Translations under genes and position numbers: made by a program
The notes under the pieces: model-generated
The model's database searches: none
The model's input: the letters and a program-made list of their open reading frames with translations, nothing else
What the model was told of the DNA's origin: nothing
Shown: in pieces, positions 8,201 to 17,116 of the stretch
Numbering within the stretch: position 1 is the stretch's first letter
Layout of the letters: every line of letters starts with the position of its first letter
Assembly: GCF_009828105.1 (NCBI RefSeq)
Contig: NZ_WTYQ01000007.1
Coordinates: 1 to 50,000, forward strand
Direction: 5' to 3'
Length of the DNA: 50,000 nucleotides
Source: Altericroceibacterium indicum
Lineage (GTDB): Bacteria > Pseudomonadota > Alphaproteobacteria > Sphingomonadales > Sphingomonadaceae

Positions 8201-9607
8201 ATGCTTCTGACAATCTCCACCACTCACAGGCCTGCTACCGACCTCGGCTTCCTCCTGATGAAGCATCCGGAGAACGTCCATTCGGTCGACCTGCCGTTCG
8301 GATCAGCGACTCTGTTCTACCCCGAGGCCGGGGAGGATCGATGCACCGCCGCGATTACTCTGGAGGTCGATCCGGTCGCACTGGTCAGGGGCAAGGCAAG
8401 CATTGAGGATCAGTACGTCAACGACCGACCTTATGCCGCGTCATCGCTGCTGTCGGTCGCCCTTGGCCGCCTTCTCAATACCGCAATGGGTGGTCGATCG
8501 AAGCTGCGTCAGGAGCTTGCTGATACCGCGATCCCGCTTGAATGTTCTATTACGCCGCTCCCGGCAAGGGGGTCGGCTGACCTTCTGGCGCGCATGTTCG
8601 AACCGTTGGGATACTCGGTCGAGGCAGAAGCAATTCCGGTCGATCCGGCGCATCCAGAGTGGGGGGCTAGCCCATACGTGTCGCTGAGCATCAAAGGCAC
8701 GGTAAGGGTTCAGGACCTGCTTACGCACCTCTTCGTACTCATTCCGGTGCTGGACAATTCCAAGCACTATTACGTGGGCGAGGATGAGGTCAAAAAGCTG
8801 CTGCAAAAGGGTGGCGAATGGCTTGAGGCACATCCTGAGAAGGAACTCATCGTTCGTCGGTACCTGCTCGGGTTCCGGTCGCTCATGCGGTCAGCAACCG
8901 AGCAACTAGAGGAGCGGGTTGAGGCGGAAGAACCGGAGGAACACGCGTCGCGCGATGCAGAGGAAGAAAAGATCGAAAAGCCGATCCGCCTCAACACGCA
9001 GCGCATGGATTATCTGGCGGGTTTGATCCGCAATCTCGGAGCGTCGAGCGTACTCGATCTTGGTTGCGGAGAAGGTCGGTTGTTGCGCCAGCTTCTCACG
9101 ATCAAGGGTCTCGACCGCATTGTTGGTGTCGAGGTCGCGCCGCGCGTTCTGGCAAAGGCAGGTGACCGGCTGAAGCTGGATCACATGCCCGACATCAAGC
9201 GCAAGCGGATTGAGCTGATGCAAGGCTCGCTCGTGTACCGCGACGATCGACTCAAGGGTTTCGACGCGGCCGCCCTTGTGGAGGTTATCGAGCACATCGA
9301 TGCAGAGAGGTTGCCAGCACTGGAAGCGGCCTTGTTCGGTCACGCGCGACCGGCAAACGTGATCGTGACCACTCCCAATAGCGAATACAACGTCCTTTTC
9401 GAAGGGATGGAGCCAGGCACCATGCGGCATTCGGACCATCGGTTCGAGTGGACGCGTTCCGAATTCCACCACTGGGCGGAATCAGTTGCGAAGGCGTACG
9501 GCTACGAGGTCCGATACGAAGGCATTGGGAGCGAAGATCCAACTTATGGTCACCCGACACAGGTCGCCATCTTTTCACGCGTCGATGCGGTGAAGGATGC
9601 GGCATGA
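8201..9607 (+). CDS. hen1: 3'-terminal RNA ribose 2'-O-methyltransferase Hen1
   Basis: The protein has 468 residues, the usual size of bacterial Hen1. The N-terminal half (about 1-240) matches the domain that activates the Pnkp ligase. It is followed by an acidic linker (about 235-260) and a C-terminal S-adenosylmethionine methyltransferase: SSVLDLGCGEGRLL (282-295) binds SAM. EVIEHID (361-367) supplies Glu361, Glu364 and His365, and His413 in SDHRFEW completes the metal site expected for Mn2+-dependent 3'-end methylation. The enzyme methylates the terminal 2'-OH of damaged RNA before sealing, so the repaired junction resists renewed cutting. The stop overlaps the pnkp start by 4 nt. The ribosome site is weak (GGATCGAGAAA), and a hairpin lies directly upstream. 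Confidence 0.95.
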   Translation: MLLTISTTHRPATDLGFLLMKHPENVHSVDLPFGSATLFYPEAGEDRCTAAITLEVDPVALVRGKASIEDQYVNDRPYAASSLLSVALGRLLNTAMGGRSKLRQELADTAIPLECSITPLPARGSADLLARMFEPLGYSVEAEAIPVDPAHPEWGASPYVSLSIKGTVRVQDLLTHLFVLIPVLDNSKHYYVGEDEVKKLLQKGGEWLEAHPEKELIVRRYLLGFRSLMRSATEQLEERVEAEEPEEHASRDAEEEKIEKPIRLNTQRMDYLAGLIRNLGASSVLDLGCGEGRLLRQLLTIKGLDRIVGVEVAPRVLAKAGDRLKLDHMPDIKRKRIELMQGSLVYRDDRLKGFDAAALVEVIEHIDAERLPALEAALFGHARPANVIVTTPNSEYNVLFEGMEPGTMRHSDHRFEWTRSEFHHWAESVAKAYGYEVRYEGIGSEDPTYGHPTQVAIFSRVDAVKDAA

Positions 9608-12147
9608 AGATCGAGATTCCAGAATTCGCGCTTGTCCTTCTGGTTGGCGCGTCAGGTATGGGCAAGTCGACCTTTGCGTCGAAGCACTTCCTGCCGACTG
9701 AGGTCGTATCTTCGGATCGCATGCGTGGTTGGATTGCCGATGACGAGACTGACCAGTCCGCCACCGGCGACGCCTTCGACGTGCTGCATTTCATTGTCGA
9801 GAAGCGGCTCAAGAACCGGCGGTTCACGGTCGTTGATGCCACCAGTGTACAACCGGAATCCCGCAAGAGCCTGGTCGCGCTTGCCCGCAAATGGCACGCC
9901 CTGGTCGTCGCCATTACCTTCGAACTGCCTGAAGAGGTCGCACTTGCTCGCAACGCCGAGCGTCCCGACCGCCAGTTTGGTGCAGGACCGGTCCGTCGAC
10001 AGATGCTCAATCTGAAACGCTCCATCAAAAGCATGGGGCGCGAAGGCATCCGCTACGTGCATCGCTTGCGCTCCATCGAGCAGGTGGAGGCGGTCGAGAT
10101 AACGCGGACGCGCCTTTGGACTGACCGCCGCGAAGACTCCGGACCGTTCGACATTATCGGTGACGTGCACGGTTGTGCCGATGAACTCGAGACCATCTTG
10201 GACCAGCTTGGCTATCAAGTTTCGTGGGATGGCAAGGACGTCCATGTAACTCCACCTGAAGGTCGTAGGGCGATCTTCGTTGGTGATCTCGTTGATCGTG
10301 GGCCGCGTTCACCTGACGTCCTGCGTATCGCGAAGCACATGGTGGACTCTGGCACTGCCTTGGCCGTGGTCGGAAACCACGATGACAAGCTGAAGCGCCA
10401 TCTGTCTGGCCGCAACGTCAAACCGACGCATGGGCTTGCCGAAACCATCGAGCAGCTTGGTAGCGAGCCGCCGGAATTCTTGGCTGAGATGCGCGAGTGG
10501 CTCGACGGTCTTTTGAGTCACTACCTGCTCGACGATGGGAAGCTCGTCGTCGCCCATGCCGGTCTTAAGGAAGAAATGCAGGGCCGCGCCTCTGGCGCGA
10601 TCCGCAGCTTCTGCATGTATGGCGAAACGACTGGCGAGGTGGATGAGTTTGGCCTTCCCGTCAGGTGGGACTGGGCATCCGAATACAAGGGTCGCGCCAA
10701 GGTCGTTTACGGTCACACACCTGTGCTCGAAGCGAACTGGGTCAACGGCACGATTTGTATCGACACCGGCTGCGTGTTCGGTGGCAAGCTTACTGCCCTT
10801 CGCTACCCCGAACTCGAACTGGTATCTGTCGATGCCGAGCAGACGTACTACGAGCCGATCCGGCCCCTCGACGGCCCCGCAGCCGATACCGGGAGTACAC
10901 CTGCGCATCAGCTCAACATTGCGGACGTGCTGGGAAAGCAGGTCATCGAAACTGGCCTTTATGGTCATGTGACGGTGCGTGAAGACAACGCCGCTGCCGC
11001 GCTGGAGGTAATGACCCGGCACGCAGTCGATCCGCACTGGCTGATCCATCTGCCGCCGACCATGTCGCCAGCGGAAACGAGCGCACAGGAAGGATGGCTG
11101 GAGCGGCCGGAAGAAGCCTTTGCCTATTACGGCTCGAAAGGCGCACCAAAGCTTGTGCTCGAAGAAAAGCACATGGGCTCACGCGCGCTCATTTTGCTGT
11201 CGAAGACCCAGGAAAGCGCGGCCAAACGTTTTGGTGTTCACGATGGCTCGCGAGGAACCGTCGTAACCCGGACTGGTCGGCGCTTTTTCAACGATGCCGA
11301 ATTGGAGGCGTCGGTTCTACACCGCGTGGACCAGGCGATGGAAATTTCGGGCCTATGGACCGAACTCGATACCGATTGGGTTCTATGGGACTGTGAGATC
11401 ATGCCTTGGAGCATGAAGGCCGGTGCGCTTGTGCGCGGCCAATACGCGTCAGTCGGCGCAGCCGCCAACTCTGGTTTGTCTGCTCTCGATGCCGCTTTGC
11501 AGGCTGCAATCGCGCGTGGCGTGGATGTCAAAGACTTGGGCGCGCGAGTGTCCCAGCGCGTCGAAGACGCGGCGAACTATCGCGAAGCCTACAATCGGTA
11601 TGTCCACCCGTTCGAGGGCATTGCAGACCTGAAGATCGCACCTTTCCATCTTCTGGCATCGGAGGGTCAGGTACATTCTGACAAAGATCATCTGTGGCAC
11701 ATGGGAATGGCTCACAGGCTGTGTGCGGCTGATGCGAACCTGCTTCTTGCAACCGAATATAGGGCTCTCGATCTGGACGATCCTGTTCAGGTCCAAGAGG
11801 CAATCGACTGGTGGGAAGCCATGACTGCCAAGGGTGGCGAAGGCATGGTGGTCAAGCCGCTCGACTTCATCGCTCGCGGTCGGCGCGGTCTTCTGCAACC
11901 TGCCATCAAGTGTCGGGGGCGCGAGTATCTGCGGATCATCTATGGCCCGCACTACGACCGACCAGGCAACATCGAGCGGCTGAGAAAACGAGGACTTGGC
12001 CAGAAACGGTCGATGGCATTGCGCGAATTCGCGTTGGGGATCGAGGCGCTTAAACGGTTCGTCGACCACGCTCCGCTCACGCGCGTGCACCAATGCGTGT
12101 TCGGAGTGCTAGCGATGGAGAGCGAACCGGTCGACCCGAGGCTGTGA
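9604..12147 (+). CDS. pnkp: Polynucleotide kinase-phosphatase-ligase Pnkp (RNA repair)
   Basis: The ATG at 9604 overlaps the hen1 stop (ATGA) and gives 847 residues, matching bacterial Pnkp; the longer open frame reaching back into hen1 is not used. Domains in order: a 5' kinase with P-loop GASGMGKST (15-23); a metallophosphoesterase with DVHG (187-190), GDLVDRG (227-233), GNHD (257-260) and GHT (370-372); and an adenylyltransferase/ligase with Lys522 in EEKHMGSRA as the expected AMP acceptor, plus a downstream KGGEGMVVKPL motif. Together these heal and seal cleaved RNA, for example tRNA cut by ribotoxins. The ligase depends on Hen1, which fits the coupled operon. No truncation is seen. Confidence 0.96.
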   Translation: MKIEIPEFALVLLVGASGMGKSTFASKHFLPTEVVSSDRMRGWIADDETDQSATGDAFDVLHFIVEKRLKNRRFTVVDATSVQPESRKSLVALARKWHALVVAITFELPEEVALARNAERPDRQFGAGPVRRQMLNLKRSIKSMGREGIRYVHRLRSIEQVEAVEITRTRLWTDRREDSGPFDIIGDVHGCADELETILDQLGYQVSWDGKDVHVTPPEGRRAIFVGDLVDRGPRSPDVLRIAKHMVDSGTALAVVGNHDDKLKRHLSGRNVKPTHGLAETIEQLGSEPPEFLAEMREWLDGLLSHYLLDDGKLVVAHAGLKEEMQGRASGAIRSFCMYGETTGEVDEFGLPVRWDWASEYKGRAKVVYGHTPVLEANWVNGTICIDTGCVFGGKLTALRYPELELVSVDAEQTYYEPIRPLDGPAADTGSTPAHQLNIADVLGKQVIETGLYGHVTVREDNAAAALEVMTRHAVDPHWLIHLPPTMSPAETSAQEGWLERPEEAFAYYGSKGAPKLVLEEKHMGSRALILLSKTQESAAKRFGVHDGSRGTVVTRTGRRFFNDAELEASVLHRVDQAMEISGLWTELDTDWVLWDCEIMPWSMKAGALVRGQYASVGAAANSGLSALDAALQAAIARGVDVKDLGARVSQRVEDAANYREAYNRYVHPFEGIADLKIAPFHLLASEGQVHSDKDHLWHMGMAHRLCAADANLLLATEYRALDLDDPVQVQEAIDWWEAMTAKGGEGMVVKPLDFIARGRRGLLQPAIKCRGREYLRIIYGPHYDRPGNIERLRKRGLGQKRSMALREFALGIEALKRFVDHAPLTRVHQCVFGVLAMESEPVDPRL

Positions 12148-12266
12148 TCAGCTAGAGCTTGCCTTAAACGAATTGGATAGTTGGTCGAAAGAGAGTGCAG
12201 TTGCCAGCGCAGGTTGCCGGACAGAGCTTAGGCTGGGGGCCTATTTTCCGCCCCGTGACGCACACA

Positions 12267-12803
12267 TTTGAAGCTATAGATCGACTGGTCATCGTCGCCC
12301 ACGATGCAGATTTCCGCGTCATCACCAAGGTAGGCAATCGCTGTCTGCTCGGCCTTGTTGAGGTCCTGATATTCGTCAACGAGCAGGTGCTTGAATTCGG
12401 ATCGCTCGGCCGCCGCTGGATTGTCCTTGAGGTAACGGACGAGGTACGGAATCAGCTCACCAATCAGCATTGCGTGGTGAAACTCGAGCCACGCGAGAAG
12501 GGCAGCCTGAAACGCCTTTTCCTCGTTAGTTTTTGCGAAGCCCGGCTCGTCGCCTTGGCTCTGCGCCCAAGCCGCCGTGTAGCCCTGAATCATCTTCTTC
12601 GCGGCGCGCTTTCCACCGCTCGCTTCCGCAATGTCGCTGACAAGAGCCTTTACCTCGAAGGAATTGAGCGAGCGCGGCGTTCGTCCCACGGCTTCGAGGA
12701 CGTGCTTCCGCGAGAGAATGCGCATGGCGAGGCTGTGAAGGGTCTGACCTTCGAGCTCCTCGCAAGTCTTCGCTCTCGTCTGCAATGCAACGCTGGCCAT
12801 AGC
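12267..12803 (-). pseudogene. UvrD/Rep-type helicase fragment
   Basis: About 178 residues of a superfamily 1 helicase remain in an open frame: a QTLHSLAMRIL segment (motif Ia/Ib region), the DExQ box in HLLVDEYQDL (motif II), and IVGDDDQSIYSFK (motif III region). The Walker A motif that should precede it is absent. The protein-like sequence ends exactly after SFK, where a full helicase continues for several hundred residues. Both ends are therefore broken: upstream the frame runs into the lipoprotein fragment, downstream into the gap after pnkp. It cannot be an active helicase. Confidence 0.8.
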
Positions 12804-12839
12804 TTGATACCGCTTCGAGAATGGCTGCCCAACAGACAG

Positions 12840-13044
12840 CGCCCATCGGCATTGATTGCATCGCGTCTGCGTATTCACTTTCGCCTGCGGTTTTGGCCGC
12901 ACTTTCCTTCGCAGCGTCGGCAGCGGCAATCGCAGCTTTTACCTCGGCGTCGCGGCTTGATTGTGTCGTGCACGAGCCCAGCGAAATCGAGAAGGTCGCG
13001 GCGATCGCCAAAATTAGCCCTCCGGACGATTGCATCATTCCCAC
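12840..13044 (-). pseudogene. Truncated lipoprotein gene, N-terminal part
   Basis: From an ATG at 13044 the frame codes about 68 credible residues: a hydrophobic signal peptide ending in a lipobox-like SLGSC, then an Ala/Lys/Glu-rich helical stretch. It then reads on in a shadow frame of the helicase fragment to a stop at 12526, which does not look natural. The start overlaps the end of the upstream secreted-protein gene by 10 nt, so the two may once have formed an operon. The family is unknown. Confidence 0.5.
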
Positions 13045-13520
13045 GAGAACACCGTGCGCAAATTGCAGCCCTCTGGCGTCTCGCCTTCCTCGAACAGGCG
13101 CACCCGCTCAATTGCTTCGATCTGCTGCCGGGTGAAACGGTTAGGAGAAGTGAAATAGGCGGCTCCATGCCGCCCGTTCCAGATGGCTATCTGATAGCGG
13201 CCATCCGTTCGTCGCTGGGCAAACCGGGCTGGCCGGGCGTCAGTTTGCTCGGAGACGATCCGGCCTTTCGGACGGCTTGCCCAGCCAATTCCATTTACCT
13301 CAAGTGATCCGAACGCTCCTTCCCAGCGGAAGCTGCCGCCATGAATGCCCCCTTGCAAGGTTACAACTGTCTCACCCTCGATAAGGTCTATGATCGGCGA
13401 GTAACCACAAAAGCGCGCTGGGCCGGCAAGCTCACCCGCGAATGCAGGAGCAGCGATTGCGAAGATGAAAGCTGCAAGAGACGTGGTCAGCATTCTTACG
13501 CTCGAGACTCTTGCGCTCAT
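13035..13520 (-). CDS. Small secreted protein of unknown function
   Basis: The ATG at 13520 is preferred over a start 33 codons upstream because it begins a clean signal peptide (SSVRMLTTSLAAFIFAIAAP), probably cut after AFA. That leaves a mature protein of about 130 residues. It holds paired Cys residues (RFCGYSP and EGCNLRT) and basic and aromatic residues, with no family recognised. The start lies 2 nt after the stop of the next upstream small gene, suggesting one transcript. It sits among island relics, so conservation of function is uncertain. Confidence 0.6.
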   Translation of the reverse strand: MSARVSSVRMLTTSLAAFIFAIAAPAFAGELAGPARFCGYSPIIDLIEGETVVTLQGGIHGGSFRWEGAFGSLEVNGIGWASRPKGRIVSEQTDARPARFAQRRTDGRYQIAIWNGRHGAAYFTSPNRFTRQQIEAIERVRLFEEGETPEGCNLRTVFSWE

Positions 13521-13522
13521 CG

Positions 13523-13819
13523 TCACGCCTTGCTCTCGAAACGGACTTCGAGATTTGCAAAATGTTCCTCGTCTGCAAATCCGCTTCCGAGATCGTAGAG
13601 GTAAAGAGTAACCGGGCATGGTTGGCTTTCAGCCCATTTCACCGCTTCGGCGACAGAAACAGCTTCAAGTGCTTCATAATCGACGGTCTTTGCGGGATCG
13701 CTTTCTGGCGCTTGATCGGCATCCTCGCAGGAATTGTCATGTTCTGTTGCCTCCACAATCGCATTCACTTCACGCCAGCGATAGGGCTTCGTTCGTTTGT
13801 CTATGACATTCCAAAGCAT
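13523..13819 (-). CDS. Small acidic protein of unknown function
   Basis: The frame codes 98 residues, beginning MLWNVIDKRTKPYRWREV and ending with a conserved-looking block AEAVKWAESQPCPVTLYLYD. The composition is strongly acidic (pI low by inspection). It resembles small uncharacterised proteins I recall from Sphingomonad mobile regions, but no function can be named. No clear ribosome site precedes the ATG, and the gene begins just after the broken second recombinase, so the N-terminus could be altered. It is followed at once by the secreted-protein gene. Confidence 0.5.
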   Translation of the reverse strand: MLWNVIDKRTKPYRWREVNAIVEATEHDNSCEDADQAPESDPAKTVDYEALEAVSVAEAVKWAESQPCPVTLYLYDLGSGFADEEHFANLEVRFESKA

Positions 13820-13871
13820 TGGCTACGAATATCGGCTTATTGGGTGAACGACAATCGCAATGACCAATTGG

Positions 13872-14272
13872 CTCTCGCGCATTTTTCACCCGTTCGCGAC
13901 CGGAGCCGGTCAGCAACAGCAAAAAGATTGCCGCGCCCTCGCAGCGGGCGGTCAGGTCGTCGCTCTCACGCAGCTTCGCGAGCTCGATCCCCACGCGCCC
14001 AAGCTCCTCAACCGTCAGGAACCGCTCGCATTGACGTTTGCGGTTCGGTCGGATCGACCGGCACGGGTTGGTATTCTCCAGCCGATACCCCCACGCCTCT
14101 GCACGATGTAGACGTTGCGCCCGCTGGGATAGTGACGAATGCCAAAGCCGTGCTCAATCCCGAGCCAGGTCGTCGTCCGTGCCTTGCCTTTGGGAACGAG
14201 CCTGAAGTTTACCGATGCGCCAACCTCGGCCAGCGCCTCTTCGACAATGCGCTTGAGGCTGGCGGCTGTCAT
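13872..14272 (-). pseudogene. Tyrosine recombinase relic (second of a tandem pair)
   Basis: The ATG at 14272 overlaps the stop of the first recombinase by 4 nt. Its first 62 residues end in GFGIRHYPSGRNVYIVQ, like an integrase arm-binding domain. The next recognisable piece is in another frame (from about 14095): GYRLENTNPCR, then ERFLTVEELGRVGIELAKL, then a decayed AAIFLLLLTGSGRERV, where intact enzymes have the catalytic Arg block. About 100 residues of the core-binding domain and everything after the first catalytic block are missing. The open frame read directly stops at 14015 (85 residues). Confidence 0.7.
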
Positions 14273-15122
14273 GACCGCAGTCCGATCGCCTGTGCCAGCG
14301 AGCCAGAAATGCGCTCTGCGGCATCGCCGATCACGTCATCGGACAGATGCGCGTACTTCGCTGTTGTTTCCGGCAAGACGTGGCCAAGCAGCTTACCGAT
14401 AGTGGCGAGTGGCACATTGTCCATGATCGCGGTCGAAGCGAAGCTGTGCCGTAGATCGTGGACGCGCAAATCGGGCATCGCGCAGCGTCGGCGCAGATTG
14501 TACCACCACGGCTCGATGTTGACCGGGTGCTTGCCCCGTGAGTTGACGAACACCAGCGCGTCGTCTTCACCGCGGTCAAATCCTGCCAATACCTTCAGCG
14601 CCTGTGAGTTGAGCCAGATGACTTTTGGTCCGGTCTTGCTGTCGGGCAGCACGAGCCGGGGCGGTTTCACCATTCCCCATCGAAGAAATCTGATCTCGCC
14701 CAACCGTGCGCCGGTGAACATCAGCAGCCGCACTATTGCAACCGGGATGGGATGCTCAGCCTCGGCCTTGCGCAAATCCGCACCCAAGCGGCGATACTCT
14801 GCAGGTGTGAGGTATCGCTCCATCTTCGGGCGCTTGAAGCGCGGCATTCCCCGGCAAGGGTTCGATCCCTTGCGGCGCATTCGAAGCGCTTCGGCATACT
14901 TCATGAGCGAGGCGAGAACCGGCACGGCGCGGTTGAAGCTCGGCCAAGCGAAATCCGGCGATGCTTGCCGCGATGACGCACGCGGACAAACCAGAAGTAA
15001 TTGCCGCTCGGCCTGACACGCAGGCCGAACCCGGCAAGCTCGGTATCCCAGATGCAATATTAGGTCTCGCGAAGCGGCAGCTTGCGCCGCGCGAAATTAC
15101 CATCGAGCAGTGCCCGGCGCCC
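14269..15122 (-). pseudogene. Tyrosine recombinase relic (first of a tandem pair)
   Basis: The catalytic domain is intact by motif: TGARLGEI (Arg I), VHDLRHSFAS (His-x-x-Arg), LGH, and the nucleophile Tyr in TAKYAHL. The N-terminal part is broken. An arm-binding segment, WDTELAGFGLRVRPSG then RGKHRRISLGRA, lies in a different frame (about 14930-15060). It is preceded by an in-frame TAA just after LPLRET and then jumps to NRAVPVLASLMKYAEALRM, the end of the core-binding domain. So there is one stop, one frame change and a missing stretch of about 100 residues. The catalytic half can still be read from downstream starts but is unlikely to recombine DNA. Confidence 0.8.
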
Positions 15123-15685
15123 GGGCTTTCGCCGCCTGGGGACCATATGGCAATCGTCACTAGCAAAACTGCCCTCAAAAGTCGCGGAGTTACCGTCATT
15201 TGCGGGGACCGGATGGCCTTCAACAGCATGCCTGCTGCCGAGCACCCCCAACATCTCACGCACTGATTTTACGGCATTTTTTCCCATACCATGGCAGTCT
15301 TACTGCGTACGGTGTGCTCATGTTTCAAGCTGCGGTGGACGACCCAGAAATGTGGGGCAAAATGCTTGCCGGACACCCATCGTTCTCAGGTGGATTTGCA
15401 GCCTTGTTGGCGTCTGAGGCTACTTTTGGGCCAAAAGGAGATTGTCCGGAGCACAATGGCATCGAAGGGAAAGCTGCCATTCCGGCGCATCGAATCTCCG
15501 ATAAATCACTGCTGCATAGATCAGACTGACCAAGCAGATCTAAAACTGACAAGATAGATTCCGCAAAGAATAATGCGGTGTCAATTGAGCGTGGATGTTG
15601 GCGCCCCTAGCGCCGACGCAGCGGCGGCCCTATATTCGCTTAAGTTACGAAAATTGCGCGTTGTCGCCTTGATTGGGGGCCAGTT
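15123..15685. other. Gap before the GTPase operon
   Basis: No credible gene is seen in about 560 bases. Two small inverted repeats lie in the last 130 bases: CCGCA-8 nt-TGCGG (15561-15578) and GGCGC-5 nt-GCGCC (15600-15614). They are near where a promoter for the operon at 15686 should be and could be operators or hairpins. No convincing promoter boxes were found. Confidence 0.45.
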
Positions 15686-17116
15686 TTGAAGGCTGTATTT
15701 GTCCATGTTTCCGACATTCATTTCGGTCAGGAGAAGGATGGCGGCATGGTCGCATCGAACGACGATGCAAAAAGGTGCTTGATTGAGGACGCTCGGAATG
15801 AAGTGGCCAATTTCGGCGTCGAGGCGGCGGGGGTCATCGTCACCGGCGACATCGCCTATTCGGGCAAAGACGCGGAATACTCTGATGCGGGGAAATGGCT
15901 TGCCGAACTGACCGACGCGATCGGCTGCGCACGCACCGACGTGCAAATGGTGCCAGGTAATCACGATATCGACCGGAATGCGATTACGAATACGTTGGAG
16001 ACCGTACTCTTCGCCTTTCACGCCGGGGGAGAGGCTTGGCTTGATCGCCACCTCGATCATGCCGATGACTGTAAGTCGCTTTATGAGCGGTTTGACGCCT
16101 ACAAAGGTTTCGCCTTGGACTACAGGTGCGAACTCGATCTGAACGGCGGCATCTCTAAGAGCGCAAAGCTATATCTAGCAGAGGGTCGAGCAATCAGGTT
16201 CGTCCGTTTGAACTCTGCTCTCACTTGTTCCATGAAAGACAACAAGGGGAAGCTAATTCTCGGCGCGCGGCAGCGCATCCTGCCGGAGGAGGACGGCGTT
16301 GAGATCGTCGTCCTGTCGCATCATCCCCTCAGCTGGTTTCAGGATTCCGACAAAGCACGCGGCTTCCTTCGCGGTCGCGCCCGCATATTCATATCGGGTC
16401 ATGAGCACTTCCCGCACTTGGATGTGCATCAGGTAGAGGAAGGGCGTGACCTCATGATGCTGGCCGCAGGGGCAACGGCGCCAGATGATTTTAAGAACGG
16501 CTTCACATACAAGTATAACATCTTAGCCTTCGAGTGGGACGAAGCACAGGACTCGCTTGCCGTGACCATAAATCCCCGAACCTGGGACGAAGGCATGGCG
16601 CGGTTTAAGCGAGACGACGAATTCATGGAAAACCGGGACGAACGGCAGGTCCTGGCGTCGCCGAACTTCAAGAAGGCCCCTCCGCCCGAAGTCCAGAAGG
16701 ACGGTCATGCGCAGATCGTACCCGAGCTCGTTGAGGAACCGTCGGCACAACTTCCCGAAGCGAAAGGTGACGGCATAGCGGAAATCGACGAGGGTGTTGG
16801 GCCATCCTATTCGGCGGACGACCGCTATGTGGCGGAGAAGGAGATCGAACCGGTCGAGCCTTTGGATCCGGTGTCGGCAGAGCCCGAACCTACGCAGGAC
16901 ACTCGTGATCTTCAGATCCGATTCTTCCAACTGCTGGATGACGAACAACGGCGGGCGGCATTCGTCGCATTTGGCATAATACGACAAGCCCAAGGCAGGA
17001 TGGACCACTCGATGGAACGGCGACTGTTCCGTCGGGCGGTCAGACAAGGAAGGGCCGACGAAATCGAGCGGATGCTCGCGTCGGCTGAGATTGAACGCAA
17101 GGGGGAAACTGCATGA
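15686..17116 (+). CDS. Calcineurin-like metallophosphoesterase with C-terminal adaptor-like domain
   Basis: The start is a TTG at 15686, chosen because translation at once gives the family opening VFVHVSDIHFG; a G-run lies about 10 nt upstream. There are 476 residues. The phosphoesterase core (about 1-330) has D10-x-H12, GDIAYSG (54-60), GNHD (91-94), SHHPL (211-215) and GHEH (238-241), the full metal set. An acidic, Pro-rich linker (about 345-405) leads to a helical C-terminal domain (407-476) beginning RDLQIRFFQLLDDEQR. This resembles the short adaptor or effector-associated domains that tether effectors in GTPase conflict systems. It is likely the effector, or a nuclease or nucleotide hydrolase, of the operon; the substrate is unknown. 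The stop overlaps the next start by 4 nt. Confidence 0.85.
   Translation: MKAVFVHVSDIHFGQEKDGGMVASNDDAKRCLIEDARNEVANFGVEAAGVIVTGDIAYSGKDAEYSDAGKWLAELTDAIGCARTDVQMVPGNHDIDRNAITNTLETVLFAFHAGGEAWLDRHLDHADDCKSLYERFDAYKGFALDYRCELDLNGGISKSAKLYLAEGRAIRFVRLNSALTCSMKDNKGKLILGARQRILPEEDGVEIVVLSHHPLSWFQDSDKARGFLRGRARIFISGHEHFPHLDVHQVEEGRDLMMLAAGATAPDDFKNGFTYKYNILAFEWDEAQDSLAVTINPRTWDEGMARFKRDDEFMENRDERQVLASPNFKKAPPPEVQKDGHAQIVPELVEEPSAQLPEAKGDGIAEIDEGVGPSYSADDRYVAEKEIEPVEPLDPVSAEPEPTQDTRDLQIRFFQLLDDEQRRAAFVAFGIIRQAQGRMDHSMERRLFRRAVRQGRADEIERMLASAEIERKGETA

Noticed and set aside
9448-9603. Longer N-terminus for Pnkp
   Set aside because: The upstream part lies inside hen1; the ATG at 9604 forms the usual 4-nt overlap and puts the P-loop Lys at position 21 as expected.
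12195-13307. A 370-codon plus-strand open frame
   Set aside because: Antisense to the helicase and lipoprotein fragments and to the secreted-protein gene; no protein-like features.
13511-15016. A 501-codon plus-strand open frame
   Set aside because: It is antisense to the recombinase relics and small genes, rich in Arg and Ser, with no motif; the minus strand carries clear integrase motifs.
15200-15557. Overlapping short frames before the GTPase operon on both strands
   Set aside because: Three frames overlap with no motif or ribosome site; at most remains of older genes.
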